This document shows positions 34,257 through 42,995 of a stretch of 64,000 nucleotides of DNA, in pieces. Below the pieces are notes generated by a model. That model worked only from the letters and a program-made list of their open reading frames with translations, was not told the DNA's origin and did not search any database. Positions within the stretch are counted from its first letter, which is position 1; every line of letters begins with the position of its first letter. The position numbers and the translations under genes are program-made. The DNA comes from Bin87 sp965220055. GTDB lineage: Bacteria > Chloroflexota > Dehalococcoidia > Lucifugimonadales > UBA3495. Location of the stretch: assembly GCA_965220055.1 (NCBI GenBank), contig CBDCPE010000004.1:2914001-2978000 (forward strand). The letters are read 5' to 3'.

Positions 34257-34970
34257 TCAGTTTTCACTCAGCGTGGCCAAGGCGGCGCGAGCGGCCGCGA
34301 CTTCCGCAGCGTTTTTGCTGGAGCCGGCGCCGGATCCGAGCAATTCCTCTCCGGTGGCCACCTCGACGTCGAAGCTGGGCTGGTGGGACGGGCCAGACGA
34401 CGCCACCACGCGGTAGACGGGAGTGAGCTTGCCACAGCCCTGGACGAGTTCCTGGAGTTCAGCCTTGGGATTATCCGGTTGCCAGCCGGATTGGCATGCC
34501 GCTTCGATGGGACCGAACAGAGCGCGCAGGACGAAATCGCGCGCGGCGCGGTCGCCACGATCAAGGTACACGGCGGCGATGACGGATTCCATTACGTCGC
34601 CCAGGACGGCGTCGCCGTTTCGCCCCCCGGATGCCTCAAATCCACGTCCGAGCAGAACGTAGTCGGCAAGTCCTATCTGCCGGGCGGCGTCAGCGAGGGC
34701 GCGCTGACTGAGCAGGGCGGTCCAGCGGCGGGTCAATCCTCCTTCATCGCATTCGGGCAAACGGTGGTAGAGCTCTTCACTCACAACCAGGCGCACCACC
34801 ACATCCCCGAGAAACTCGAGCCGCTCGTAGGAATCGGTATCGGACCCGCCGGTCTCATTGACGTAAGAGCGGTGGGTCAGCGCCTGAACCAGCAAGCCCC
34901 GGTCCCGAAAGCTCAGGCCCAGGGCTTGTTCCAGCTCGGCGACGGGACGATATCCGCCGGGCGAACTCAA
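34257..34970 (-). CDS. rnc: ribonuclease III
   Basis: A 237-residue double-strand RNA nuclease. LTHRSYVNE, the signature ERLEFLGDVVVRLVVSEEL (usually GDAVLxLV), the acidic DAVLGDVMESVIAAVYLDRG with catalytic Asp/Glu, then a dsRNA-binding domain PKAELQELVQGCG ... AGSSKNAAEVAAARAAL. A TTG start gives MSSPGGYRPV. The DsbA-like gene ends 18 bp upstream on the same strand, so the two are likely co-transcribed. Confidence 0.94.
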   Translation of the reverse strand: MSSPGGYRPVAELEQALGLSFRDRGLLVQALTHRSYVNETGGSDTDSYERLEFLGDVVVRLVVSEELYHRLPECDEGGLTRRWTALLSQRALADAARQIGLADYVLLGRGFEASGGRNGDAVLGDVMESVIAAVYLDRGDRAARDFVLRALFGPIEAACQSGWQPDNPKAELQELVQGCGKLTPVYRVVASSGPSHQPSFDVEVATGEELLGSGAGSSKNAAEVAAARAALATLSEN

Positions 34971-34988
34971 TGCAGTAAGCGATGCGCT

Positions 34989-35621
34989 TTAGCTGCGCAC
35001 ACCTTCATACGGCCACGGCGGGGACGGGCGCTTGACCTCGCCCACGTGCCGGTGGTCAGCCATCATCTCAACCAGGTTGTCGTAGATGGGGCCGGACTCG
35101 TCATCCGACGGGATAAACATCTTGACGAAGGCGGAGTTGCCGTTGGGGAAGACGTAGAGGGGTACGCCAAAAGCGCCGTGAACCTCGACGGCCTCAGTAT
35201 GGCTTTCGCCGATTTCGCGCAGGATGTCCGGGTCGGCCAGGTCCTCGGCGAACCGACCCATGTCGACTCCGGAGGCCTCGGCCACAGCGTTGATGGCGTC
35301 AGCATCGGTCAGGTCGATGCGGTCTTCGTGGCGAGCGCGAAGCAGGTTGATGAAGAACCGGTCGAAAACTTCCTGTCCCTGGCGCTCGGCGGCGATACCG
35401 GCACGCAGCTCGAGCAAGGTATTGTCCGAGTCGTCTTGCTCCCAGAACTTGAAACCGTCGTCATTGTTGTTGTCGTGATTTACCTGAACCAGCGAGAATG
35501 GTTTCAGATCCACGGCAATTTCGTGGTCGGTATTCTCGCGTACTTTCGCCCACCACATGGCAGCGTTGTACACGAAGGGTCAACGAAAGTCGTAATAAAC
35601 GGTGAAATCGGATTCGGCCAT
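34989..35621 (-). CDS. DsbA-family protein, probable selenoprotein with UGA = Sec14
   Basis: The real start is ATG 35619-35621, preceded by GGGAGGT with 5-base spacing. The frame reads MAESDFTVYYDFR, TGA at 35580-35582, then PFVYNAAMWWAKV and on to the stop at 34989 (210 residues). In DsbA-like homologues of this type the segment is DFRCPFVYNAA, so TGA takes the place of the active-site Cys (UPFV). The thioredoxin-fold insertion domain is helical (IAAERQGQEVFDRFFINLLRAR), and the cis-Pro loop is FGVPLYVFPNG. Called conventionally, the gene would start at GTG 35573 and lose its first strand and redox residue. A stem-loop follows the UGA. Alternative: a simple nonsense mutation. Confidence 0.83.
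35538..35573 (-). promoter_or_regulatory. candidate SECIS stem-loop of the DsbA-like gene
   Basis: From 7 bases after UGA, GUGUAC pairs with GUACGC (six pairs). Inside it CGC pairs with GCG, and CCA with UGG, closing a UGUGG loop at +23 to +27. The apical loop position falls within the range used for bacterial SECIS predictions, and G residues lie in the loop. Confidence 0.55.
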
Positions 35622-36060
35622 GGTGGCACCTCCCAAACATGGGTTTTCCGACGTGCCCAAACCGTTGGGTCCGGGTCGCCGGATTGTTGGGCCGATTGTA
35701 GCACAGACCTGTCCCGGCTGGGCAAGCCGAGAGCCGGGGAGGGAGACTCACGGAGACTCGAGGAACGAGCCACGCCCAAGCGGGCTTGGGGCAATCATTG
35801 GTCGACATGGCCGTCGTGGAAAGCGGACCGGAGCAATGAAAAACCACCCGGCTGCTGGCCAACTCATGTTGGCGCGAATCTGCTGAGTCCGGTATTGTTG
35901 CATTCAATACTGTAATGTAAACGTGGCAGTACTATGCATGAATCGTAATTGACCCGAAATATGCCGATTGCTACAATTACCCAAACGCGGCGACTGTTGC
36001 CGCCGGCCGCGTCGCGCCCGGCGGTCGGTTTGACCATGAAAAGTCAACGGGAGGGACTTT
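35622..36060. other. 439-bp divergent intergenic region upstream of the P450 cluster
   Basis: It separates the minus-strand DsbA-like gene from the first P450. Nothing gene-like is seen. The right 150 bp are A/T-rich and should hold the P450 promoter, though no clear -35/-10 pair stands out. AACGGGAGGGACTTT at 36046-36060 carries the ribosome-binding site. Confidence 0.5.
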
Positions 36061-37347
36061 ATGGTTACCACCTTTAATGAAAACCTGTTTTCCCCTGAAG
36101 TGATCCAGGACCCGTATTCCTACTTCGGGCGGATGCGGGAGGAAGACCCGGTCCATTGGAACGACCCGTACAAGCTGTGGGTCATCACGAAGTACAAGGA
36201 TCTGGTTTGGGTCACCCGACGCCCCGAGGCGTTCTCGTCCGAGGTGTTCCACCGGGATCCGCTGCCTCCGTACCCTTCGATCGACGAATCGGACATGGGC
36301 CTGTACGAGGACGTGCGGAATTTCTTCAGCCAGTGGTTCATCCAGACCGACCGGCGAGCGGTGAGCACGCACCAGGAAATCAGCGAACACGGCGGCCCCG
36401 ACCACACCGACATGCGCAAGGTCATCCACGGGTACTTCACGCCCAAGGCGATGGAGCTCTGGCGGCCGCTGGTACAGTCGGCCATCAAACAGTTGCTGGA
36501 CGAGGCGGAAGACCGCGGCAATATGGATGTGATGCGCGACTACGCCACTCCGCTGCCGCTGCTGGTGATCGCCGCGATGATGGGAATTGAGACTTACGAC
36601 CGCCAGTTCATTCGGTCGCTGGCGGAGAAGCTGCTGTTCATTGGGCGCGGCAACGCGGACCGGATGCAACCGCTTTCCGAGGGCATCACCGAGTTGCAGG
36701 AATACCTGCGGCCCATGGTGAAGGAACGCCTCAAGAATTCCAACGGCGACCTGCTGGACAAGATGACCGACGCCGCCCGCATGACTAACGCGGCAGGCAA
36801 GCAGATCATGACCGAAGAACAAGTCGTCGCCAACGCGATCCTGCTGCTGCTGGCCGGCCACGAGACCACGATCAACCTGATCTGCAACGGCACCCGCGCG
36901 TTCATGACGCACCCGGACCAGTGGGAACTGTTCAAGTCCGACCCGGCCGGCCGGATGATCCGGGCCACCGAGGAATGCCTGCGGTACGACGCGCCAGTCA
37001 AGTCCATCACCCGCATCGCGGGCGAGGACGTGGAACTCGGCGGCAAGACCATCCAGAAGGACGAGCGGATGCGGTGGTTCGTCACCTCGGCCAACCGGGA
37101 CCCTGAGGTCTTTGACCGACCGGACGACTTCGACATCGAGCGGTACCCGAACCCGCACGTGGCGTTCGGCAGCGGCATCCACCACTGCCTGGGCGCGACG
37201 CTGGCAAGGCTGGAAGGACAGGAAGCGTTCAAGGCGCTGGGCGAAAGGTTCCCGAACCTGAACATGGACTGCGGCCCGGACGACCTGACCTACACCTCCA
37301 GCATCACGTTCCGCACGTTGGAGAAGTTACCGGTCAGCCTTTCGTAA
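36061..37347 (+). CDS. cytochrome P450 (first of four)
   Basis: A 428-residue soluble P450. Oxygen-binding I-helix AGHETT (near residues 265-270), ExxR in ATEECLRYDAP, and the heme-ligand loop FGSGIHHCLGATLARLEG. GGGAGGG is 5 bases before the ATG. It is the most divergent in its N-terminal third, with an extra segment (FHRDPLPPYPSIDESDMGLYEDVRNFFSQWF). It has its own terminator, so it is a separate transcription unit from the next P450. Electrons may come from the ferredoxin at 41720. Substrate unknown. Confidence 0.95.
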   Translation: MVTTFNENLFSPEVIQDPYSYFGRMREEDPVHWNDPYKLWVITKYKDLVWVTRRPEAFSSEVFHRDPLPPYPSIDESDMGLYEDVRNFFSQWFIQTDRRAVSTHQEISEHGGPDHTDMRKVIHGYFTPKAMELWRPLVQSAIKQLLDEAEDRGNMDVMRDYATPLPLLVIAAMMGIETYDRQFIRSLAEKLLFIGRGNADRMQPLSEGITELQEYLRPMVKERLKNSNGDLLDKMTDAARMTNAAGKQIMTEEQVVANAILLLLAGHETTINLICNGTRAFMTHPDQWELFKSDPAGRMIRATEECLRYDAPVKSITRIAGEDVELGGKTIQKDERMRWFVTSANRDPEVFDRPDDFDIERYPNPHVAFGSGIHHCLGATLARLEGQEAFKALGERFPNLNMDCGPDDLTYTSSITFRTLEKLPVSLS

Positions 37348-37376
37348 TCGGCTGGCAAACACTCCCAGGGTTACGA

Positions 37377-37400
37377 GGCCCGGCGAATAATCGCCGGGCC
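37377..37400 (+). terminator. hairpin terminator after the first P450
   Basis: GGCCCGGCGA and TCGCCGGGCC form a perfect 10-bp stem with loop ATAA, followed by TGATCTTT. Confidence 0.8.
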
Positions 37401-37415
37401 TGATCTTTAGACCGC

Positions 37416-37444
37416 TTGCCCGGATGAAGTTTGCAGCCTATAAT
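37416..37444 (+). promoter_or_regulatory. promoter of the second P450
   Basis: TTGCCC at 37416-37421, 17-bp spacer, consensus TATAAT at 37439-37444, 71 bp ahead of the start codon. Confidence 0.75.
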
Positions 37445-37515
37445 CGGCGCATTAGGCGATTTAGTCTGCGCAATTCGTCGGAACAGCGCACGTTGCAAAC
37501 TGGAGGTCGCAGAAA

Positions 37516-38778
37516 ATGGTCAGCACGATAAACGACAATCCGTTCTCCCTGGAAGCGATGTACCAACCCTACGAATTTTTCGCGCGGCTGCGCGAGTGGG
37601 AGCCGGTGCACTACAACGAGCAGTACGAAGTCTGGATGGTCACGGACTGGGAGCACCTGGTGTGGGTGACCCGGCATCCGGAGGTCTTCTCCTCCAGCGT
37701 GTTCGCCCGGGACACGCGTCCACCGAACCCGCCGATCGATGAAGACGACATGGAGATCTACAACTACATCAGGAAGTGGCAGGTTTCCCGGTTCATCCAG
37801 CAGGACCAGCGACGATACAACTCCGAAGTAAGCGGGCCCGACCACGTGGACATGCGGCGCGTGATGCACGGGTACTTCACGCCGAAGTCAATGGAGATGT
37901 GGCGACCGCTGGTGCAGTCGGCGATCGATGAGCTGCTGGACGTGGTGGAAGAGAAGGGACGGATGGACGTGATGGCCGATCTGGCCACTCCGCTTCCGCT
38001 GCTGGTGATCGCCAGGATGCTGGGAATACCGGACAGCGACCGGCCCATCATGCGGAGGCTGGCCAAAGACCTGCGTCATCTTAACCGCACCGGACCAGAC
38101 CGGATGGGTCCACTGTCGCAATCAGTACAGAACCTGCAGGACTACCTCGGGCCATTGGTTGCGGACCGGGTCGCCAGCCCGAAAGACGACCTGATTTCCG
38201 TGGTAGCCGAGGGAGAACGTCGGGGCATCTTCGACCGCGACCAGGTCGTGAACAACGTGATGCTACTGCTGTCGGCAGGTCACGAGACGACGATCAATTT
38301 GATCTGCAACGGGACGCTGGCGTTCACGCAGCATCCGGACCAGTGGGTGAACCTGAGATCGGACCCGGAGGGCAAGACGGTACGCGCCAACGAGGAGGCC
38401 CTGCGGTACGACTCGCCCGTGAAGTCCATCCAGCGGATCGCGATGGAGGACATCGAGCTGGGCGGCCAACAGATCAAGAAGGACGACCGGGTGAGGTGGT
38501 TCATCTCGGGTGCGAACCGGGATCCCAAGGTGTTCGACCGGGCAGACGACTTCGACGTCGAACGGTATCCCAACATGCACGTGGCCTTCGGCAGCGGCGT
38601 CCACCACTGCCTGGGCGCGACGCTGGCCCGGCTGGAGGGACAGGAGATCTTCCGCAACCTTGCCAACCGGTTCAAGAGCATTGAGCTGGAGATCCCGGCG
38701 GAACAGGTCGAGTACGATCAGTTGATCGGCCTGCGGGCGGTGGAGAGCCTACCGGTCACGGTGACCAGCGCGCGCTAG
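37516..38778 (+). CDS. cytochrome P450 (second of four)
   Basis: 420 residues. I-helix SAGHETTINLICNGTLAF, ExxR in ANEEALRYDSPVKS, and heme loop FGSGVHHCLGATLARLEGQE. It is strongly similar along its whole length to the P450 at 38997 (shared WEHLVWVTRHPE, FSSSVFARDTR and PPIDEDDMEIYN segments), so one is a recent duplicate of the other. GGAGG precedes the ATG by 8 bases. It has its own promoter and terminator. Confidence 0.95.
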   Translation: MVSTINDNPFSLEAMYQPYEFFARLREWEPVHYNEQYEVWMVTDWEHLVWVTRHPEVFSSSVFARDTRPPNPPIDEDDMEIYNYIRKWQVSRFIQQDQRRYNSEVSGPDHVDMRRVMHGYFTPKSMEMWRPLVQSAIDELLDVVEEKGRMDVMADLATPLPLLVIARMLGIPDSDRPIMRRLAKDLRHLNRTGPDRMGPLSQSVQNLQDYLGPLVADRVASPKDDLISVVAEGERRGIFDRDQVVNNVMLLLSAGHETTINLICNGTLAFTQHPDQWVNLRSDPEGKTVRANEEALRYDSPVKSIQRIAMEDIELGGQQIKKDDRVRWFISGANRDPKVFDRADDFDVERYPNMHVAFGSGVHHCLGATLARLEGQEIFRNLANRFKSIELEIPAEQVEYDQLIGLRAVESLPVTVTSAR

Positions 38779-38807
38779 CGCGCCAGTCGCGATGCGACGT
38801 TTTCGGC

Positions 38808-38838
38808 AGCCGGGGCGGGTCGATCTTCCGCCCCGGCT
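38808..38838 (+). terminator. hairpin terminator after the second P450
   Basis: AGCCGGGGCGG (38808-38818) pairs with CCGCCCCGGCT (38828-38838) across a 9-base loop, followed by CGTGTTTGT. Confidence 0.75.
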
Positions 38839-38919
38839 CGTGTTTGTCTCCAGCCCGCTGCGAGCGGACCACGAATGCGCAATAGTGCACGAATAACTGC
38901 ACTTGGTGCGAAAATCGGT

Positions 38920-38925
38920 TATAAT
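38920..38925 (+). promoter_or_regulatory. -10 box of the third P450 promoter
   Basis: TATAAT lies 72 bp before the start codon, between the preceding terminator and the gene. The -35 region (CTGCAC at the expected distance) is poor. Confidence 0.5.
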
Positions 38926-38996
38926 CTGCCAATCAACAGGGGTTGCGGATACGTTTGTCCGCAACCTGAAAAACATATTACCGGAGGTTACAACCG

Positions 38997-40271
38997 ATGG
39001 TCACCACCTTCAACGACAATCCGTTCTCGCCGGAAGCGATCTACAAGCCCTACGACTTCTATAACCGGCTGCGCGAGCACGAGCCGGTATACTACAACGA
39101 GCAGTTCGAAGTTTGGATGATCACTTCCTGGGAGCACTTGGTGTGGGTCACCAGGCATCCTGAGGCGTTCTCGTCCAGTGTGTTCGCGCGAGACACCCGG
39201 GCCCCGAACCCGCCCATTGATGAAGACGACATGGAGATCTACAACTTCATCAAGAAGTGGCAGGTTTCGCGCTTCATCCAGCACGACCAGAAGCGGTACA
39301 GCCCGGAGATTTCGGGGCCAGACCACGTGGACATGCGGCGGGTAATGCATGGCTATTTCACGCCCAAGTCCATCGAGATGTGGCGACCACTGGTGCAATC
39401 GGCGATTGACGAGTTGCTGGACGCCGTGGAAGAGAAGGGCCGGATGGACGTGATGGCGGACCTGGCCACGCCACTCCCCTTGCTGGTGATAGCGAGGATG
39501 TTGGGTATCCCGGACAGCGAACGGCCGAGGCTGCGGGAGCTGGCCAAGGACCTGCGGTTCTTGAATCGTGATGGCCCTGACCGGATGAGGCCGCTGAGCC
39601 AAGCTGTGCAGAACTTACAGGACTTCATCGCGCCGCTGGTGGAGGACCGGGTTAACAACCCCGAAAAGTTCGACGCCCTGGACCTGATGTCGGTGGTGTG
39701 CGAAGGCGAACGCAAGGGCGTGTTCAACCGCGATATGACGATCAACAACGTCATGCTGCTGTTGTCGGCGGGCCACGAAACCACCATCAACTTGATCTGC
39801 AACGGCACGTTGGCGTTCACGCAGCATCCGGACCAGTGGGCGAACCTGAAGTCCGATCCGGAAGGCAAGACGGTCCGCGCGACGGAAGAGGCGCTACGGT
39901 ATGACTCTCCAGTACGGTCCATACAGCGTATCGCGGTGGATGACATCGAGATGAACGGCCAGCTGATCAAGCAAAACGACCGAGTACGGTGGTTCATCCC
40001 CGGCGCCAATCGCGACCCCAAGGTGTTCGACCGAGCGGACGACTTTGACACCGAGCGGTACCCGAACCAGCACGTTGCGTTCGGCAGCGGCATCCATCAC
40101 TGCTTAGGAGCCACGCTGGCGCGGCTGGAAGGGCAGGAGATCTTCCGCAACCTGGCCAACCGGTTCGAGAACATCGAACTGGAGATCCCGGTGGAAAAGG
40201 TCGAGTACGACCACGTCCTCACCTTCCGCGCCGTGGAAAGCCTGCCGGTGAAGGTGACGAGCGCAAAGTAA
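38997..40271 (+). CDS. cytochrome P450 (third of four)
   Basis: 424 residues, near-duplicate of the second P450. I-helix SAGHETT, ExxR in TEEALRYDSPVRS, heme loop FGSGIHHCLGATLARLEG. It carries a few extra residues before the I-helix (VNNPEKFDALDLMSVV versus ASPKDDLISVV). GGAGG lies 7-10 bases before the ATG. Differences from its twin cluster in the F/G region and could change substrate choice. Confidence 0.95.
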   Translation: MVTTFNDNPFSPEAIYKPYDFYNRLREHEPVYYNEQFEVWMITSWEHLVWVTRHPEAFSSSVFARDTRAPNPPIDEDDMEIYNFIKKWQVSRFIQHDQKRYSPEISGPDHVDMRRVMHGYFTPKSIEMWRPLVQSAIDELLDAVEEKGRMDVMADLATPLPLLVIARMLGIPDSERPRLRELAKDLRFLNRDGPDRMRPLSQAVQNLQDFIAPLVEDRVNNPEKFDALDLMSVVCEGERKGVFNRDMTINNVMLLLSAGHETTINLICNGTLAFTQHPDQWANLKSDPEGKTVRATEEALRYDSPVRSIQRIAVDDIEMNGQLIKQNDRVRWFIPGANRDPKVFDRADDFDTERYPNQHVAFGSGIHHCLGATLARLEGQEIFRNLANRFENIELEIPVEKVEYDHVLTFRAVESLPVKVTSAK

Positions 40272-40303
40272 TAACCGCGCACGTCGAACCGGATCAAACA
40301 GTC

Positions 40304-40333
40304 AGCCGGCGGTCGCAGCAGTGGCCGCCGGCT
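40304..40333 (+). terminator. rho-independent terminator after the third P450
   Basis: AGCCGGCGG pairs with CCGCCGGCT across a 12-base loop, followed by ACGTTTTT. Confidence 0.85.
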
Positions 40334-40356
40334 ACGTTTTTGAGCATGGATGTCGT

Positions 40357-40385
40357 TTGAATTGTCGAACCGCTTGTGATAATTT
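40357..40385 (+). promoter_or_regulatory. probable promoter of the fourth P450
   Basis: TTGAAT at 40357-40362, 17-bp spacer, TAATTT at 40380-40385, 36 bp ahead of the ATG. It directly follows the previous terminator. Confidence 0.5.
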
Positions 40386-40421
40386 TGACGCCAGCCAGGC
40401 ACGCCGAGTGAGGGGTTCACC

Positions 40422-41651
40422 ATGCCCGCAAACATCCACGACGACCTGTTCGCCGCAGAGGCGATTCGTGATCCATACGGCTACTTCGGGGCATTGCGGT
40501 CGGAGGCGCCGGTCCACTGGAATGAGCAGTACCAGATGTGGGTGGTGACCAGCTACGAACGGTTGGTGTGGACGGCCCGGCATCCGGAGTATTTCTCCTC
40601 AGAGGTGGCGCTGCGAGACAACAAGCCGCCGTCGCCCACGATTCCCGAAGAAGATATGGAGCTCTTCGGAGCCGTGCGCAATTGGGCGGCGGCCCGCTTC
40701 ACCCAAAACGACGGCGCGAAGCACAAGGAAAAGCGCAAGGTCGTTCACGGGTACTTCACGCCCAAGGCCATGGAGACCTGGCGTCCGCTGGTCCGGCAAA
40801 CGGTGAACGACCTGTTGGACGATTTGCAGGGCGCGGGCAGAATGGACGTGATGCACGACTTCGCCACGCCGCTCACGTACACCATCATCGCCGGGCTGAT
40901 GGACATACCGCCCAGTGACCGCGCTTTCGTCAAAGAACTGTGCGGTCAGATGTGCGGGTTCGATGGCAACCAGCCGGACCGGATCAGGATGTATGCCGAA
41001 GGGGTGCAGGCGGTGACCGACTACCTGGCTCCGATCGTTGCCGAACGGGTCCGCGACCCGGGCGATGACCTGCTGTCGGTGATCTGCAAAGGCGAGATCA
41101 TGGGCGCCTACACCCGGGACGAGGTGTTGGCGAACGCACTGCTGTTGCTGGTGGCCGGCCACGAAACGACCAACGACCTGATTTCCAACGGGGTGCTGGC
41201 GTTTGCGCAACACTCCGACCAATTTGACCTGCTGCGAACCGATCCCGACGCTCACATCGTAAATGCGGTGGAAGAAGTGCTGCGATACGACTCGCCGCTG
41301 AAATCGATCCAGAGAATTGCTACCCAAGACGTGGACATGGGCGACGGGCAGACCGTCGGCAAGGATGACCGCGTGCGCTGGGTGATTTCGTCAGCCAATC
41401 GCGACCCAGAGGTTTTCGATGATCCCAACGGCCTGGACATCACGCGCAACCCCAACCCGCACGTGTCCTTTGGAAGCGGGGTGCACCACTGCCTGGGCGC
41501 GACCCTGGCCCGGCTGGAGGGGCAGGAGGCGTTTGCGGAACTGGCCCGCCGGTTCGAGGGGTTTGAACTGGAAACTGACCCGAACGAGTTGGAATACCTG
41601 CCCAACGTGGGGCAACGCACTCTGCTGAACCTGCCGGTCGCCACGCGCTAG
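40422..41651 (+). CDS. cytochrome P450 (fourth of four)
   Basis: 409 residues, the shortest of the set. I-helix VAGHETTNDLISNGVLAF (Asn-Asp replaces Ile-Asn after the TT), ExxR in VEEVLRYDSPLKS, heme loop FGSGVHHCLGATLARLEG. It lacks about 20 residues after the GAVRNWAAARF segment compared with the others. The ferredoxin gene begins 68 bp downstream without a terminator between, so these two are likely co-transcribed. Confidence 0.95.
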   Translation: MPANIHDDLFAAEAIRDPYGYFGALRSEAPVHWNEQYQMWVVTSYERLVWTARHPEYFSSEVALRDNKPPSPTIPEEDMELFGAVRNWAAARFTQNDGAKHKEKRKVVHGYFTPKAMETWRPLVRQTVNDLLDDLQGAGRMDVMHDFATPLTYTIIAGLMDIPPSDRAFVKELCGQMCGFDGNQPDRIRMYAEGVQAVTDYLAPIVAERVRDPGDDLLSVICKGEIMGAYTRDEVLANALLLLVAGHETTNDLISNGVLAFAQHSDQFDLLRTDPDAHIVNAVEEVLRYDSPLKSIQRIATQDVDMGDGQTVGKDDRVRWVISSANRDPEVFDDPNGLDITRNPNPHVSFGSGVHHCLGATLARLEGQEAFAELARRFEGFELETDPNELEYLPNVGQRTLLNLPVATR

Positions 41652-41719
41652 CAACCGGCCGCCGCTATCAATCCGGCTAACACTTTAGATTAGCCGACCA
41701 TCACGAGGAGGTTACCCCG

Positions 41720-41944
41720 ATGCCCCGACAATTGAAAATCACCGTGGACTACAACGTGTGCGTGGGCAACGCCATGTGCGAAACCTTTGCGGAAAACACG
41801 TTCGGCTTGAATGACGACCGGCAGTCCTATGTCAAAGACGCCGCCGGGGATCCCGAAGACACTGTCATTGAGGCCGCGGAGAACTGCCCGGTAACCGCGA
41901 TTACCGTCGAAGACGCTGAAACGGGAGAGATACTGTTCCCATAG
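41720..41944 (+). CDS. P450-associated ferredoxin, 3-Cys type
   Basis: A 74-residue electron carrier. Cluster ligands are Cys14 and Cys20 in CVGNAMC and Cys56 in ENCPVTAI. The position that is Cys in 4Fe-4S ferredoxins is Asn17, so a [3Fe-4S] cluster, or a 4Fe-4S with a non-Cys ligand, is expected. GAGGAGG precedes the ATG. It sits right after the fourth P450 and probably serves all four. No ferredoxin reductase is in the window. Confidence 0.93.
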   Translation: MPRQLKITVDYNVCVGNAMCETFAENTFGLNDDRQSYVKDAAGDPEDTVIEAAENCPVTAITVEDAETGEILFP

Positions 41945-41972
41945 CGGCCGACCAAAATCCGGAGCACAGTGG

Positions 41973-41993
41973 GGGCGATCGCAATGATCGCCC
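41973..41993. terminator. bidirectional hairpin between ferredoxin and LLM genes
   Basis: GGGCGATC and GATCGCCC form an 8-bp stem with loop GCAAT between two convergent genes. Confidence 0.7.
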
Positions 41994-42995
41994 TTAGCTT
42001 TTGGCGATGACTTCCTCGCCGAAGCGACGGATGATGTCGGCCGGGTCGTGGCTGATGGCGGTAATCTGCAAGACGTCAGCGCCGGATGCGGCGATCTGCG
42101 CGGCCTTGGCTCGACACTCTTCCGGGGTGCCGACAACGGCGAACCGGTCGGCGAGGTAGTCGGTAACGCCGAGCTCATCGGAGAGCGCGGCATTGCGGGT
42201 TTGGCCGACCTGTTCATGCTCGGCGGGGACGTACTCCCCCTGAATGATCTGCATCGCCTCGTGAAGCTCAGGCGGGACGTGCTTGCCTTCGAGGGTGAAA
42301 CGAAACGCGTGGTGCGCGCTGGCGGCCAGGGCCATGCGGATTTCGTCGATGGCTGCGGCGTGATCGTCGGCAATGTTGCACTTGGCGAAAGCCCAGACTT
42401 CAGTGGATCCGACCGCCTTGCCGGCGTCGGTCTCGCCTTCGTGGATACGCGATGCGGTGTCGGCCAGTTTTTCCGGCGTGAGTCCGGTGTGGATCATGAC
42501 GCGATCGGCGATTGCGCCGGCCATCCGTAGAGTACGCGGGCCCTCGGCGGACATCATGATGGGCACGGGTTCGCTGCTCCAGCGGACATGGCCTTCGCGC
42601 CCGAGATATTCAGCGTCTTCGCCGGCCAAAAAGGCGCGGAGGGCGGCGACGTAATCCCCGAGGGCGCGCAGGCGGGCTGGACGCAGACCGAGATTCAGAA
42701 TCGCACTGTCACCGGTGCCGATGCCCAGGAAGGCCCGGCCTTCCGATAGCTCGTGGAGCGAGGCAATGGCCGAGGCAGTCACCGCGGGATGGCGGGTCAG
42801 CGGATTGGTGACCGAAGGACCGAGATGGACGCGGGAGGTATCGGTGGCCGCCACGGCCAGCGATACGAAGAGTTCGCGAAAGAGGGACTGCGAATCCGCG
42901 ACGCCGATATAGTCGAAGCCGACGGCCTCGGCAAGACCAACGTGGCGACGGAAGGATTCAAAGGAACTGGGGAGGAGGGTTACACCGTACTTCAT
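41994..42995 (-). CDS. LLM-class flavin-dependent oxidoreductase
   Basis: A 333-residue luciferase-like barrel: MKYGVTLLPSSFESFRRHVGLAEAVGFDYIGVADSQ, VHLGPSVTNPLTRHPAVTASAIASLHELSEGRAFLGIGTGDSAILNLGL, then VPIMMSAEGPRTLRMAGAIADRVMIHTGL. These are close to F420-dependent methylene-H4MPT reductase-like enzymes. Convergent with the ferredoxin gene; function probably oxidative, substrate unknown. Confidence 0.88.
   Translation of the reverse strand: MKYGVTLLPSSFESFRRHVGLAEAVGFDYIGVADSQSLFRELFVSLAVAATDTSRVHLGPSVTNPLTRHPAVTASAIASLHELSEGRAFLGIGTGDSAILNLGLRPARLRALGDYVAALRAFLAGEDAEYLGREGHVRWSSEPVPIMMSAEGPRTLRMAGAIADRVMIHTGLTPEKLADTASRIHEGETDAGKAVGSTEVWAFAKCNIADDHAAAIDEIRMALAASAHHAFRFTLEGKHVPPELHEAMQIIQGEYVPAEHEQVGQTRNAALSDELGVTDYLADRFAVVGTPEECRAKAAQIAASGADVLQITAISHDPADIIRRFGEEVIAKS

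Noticed and set aside
34155..35915. 586-codon plus-strand frame across rnc and the DsbA-like gene
   Set aside because: It runs antisense to rnc and the DsbA-like gene, whose protein motifs are clear. The long frame is a consequence of high GC content.
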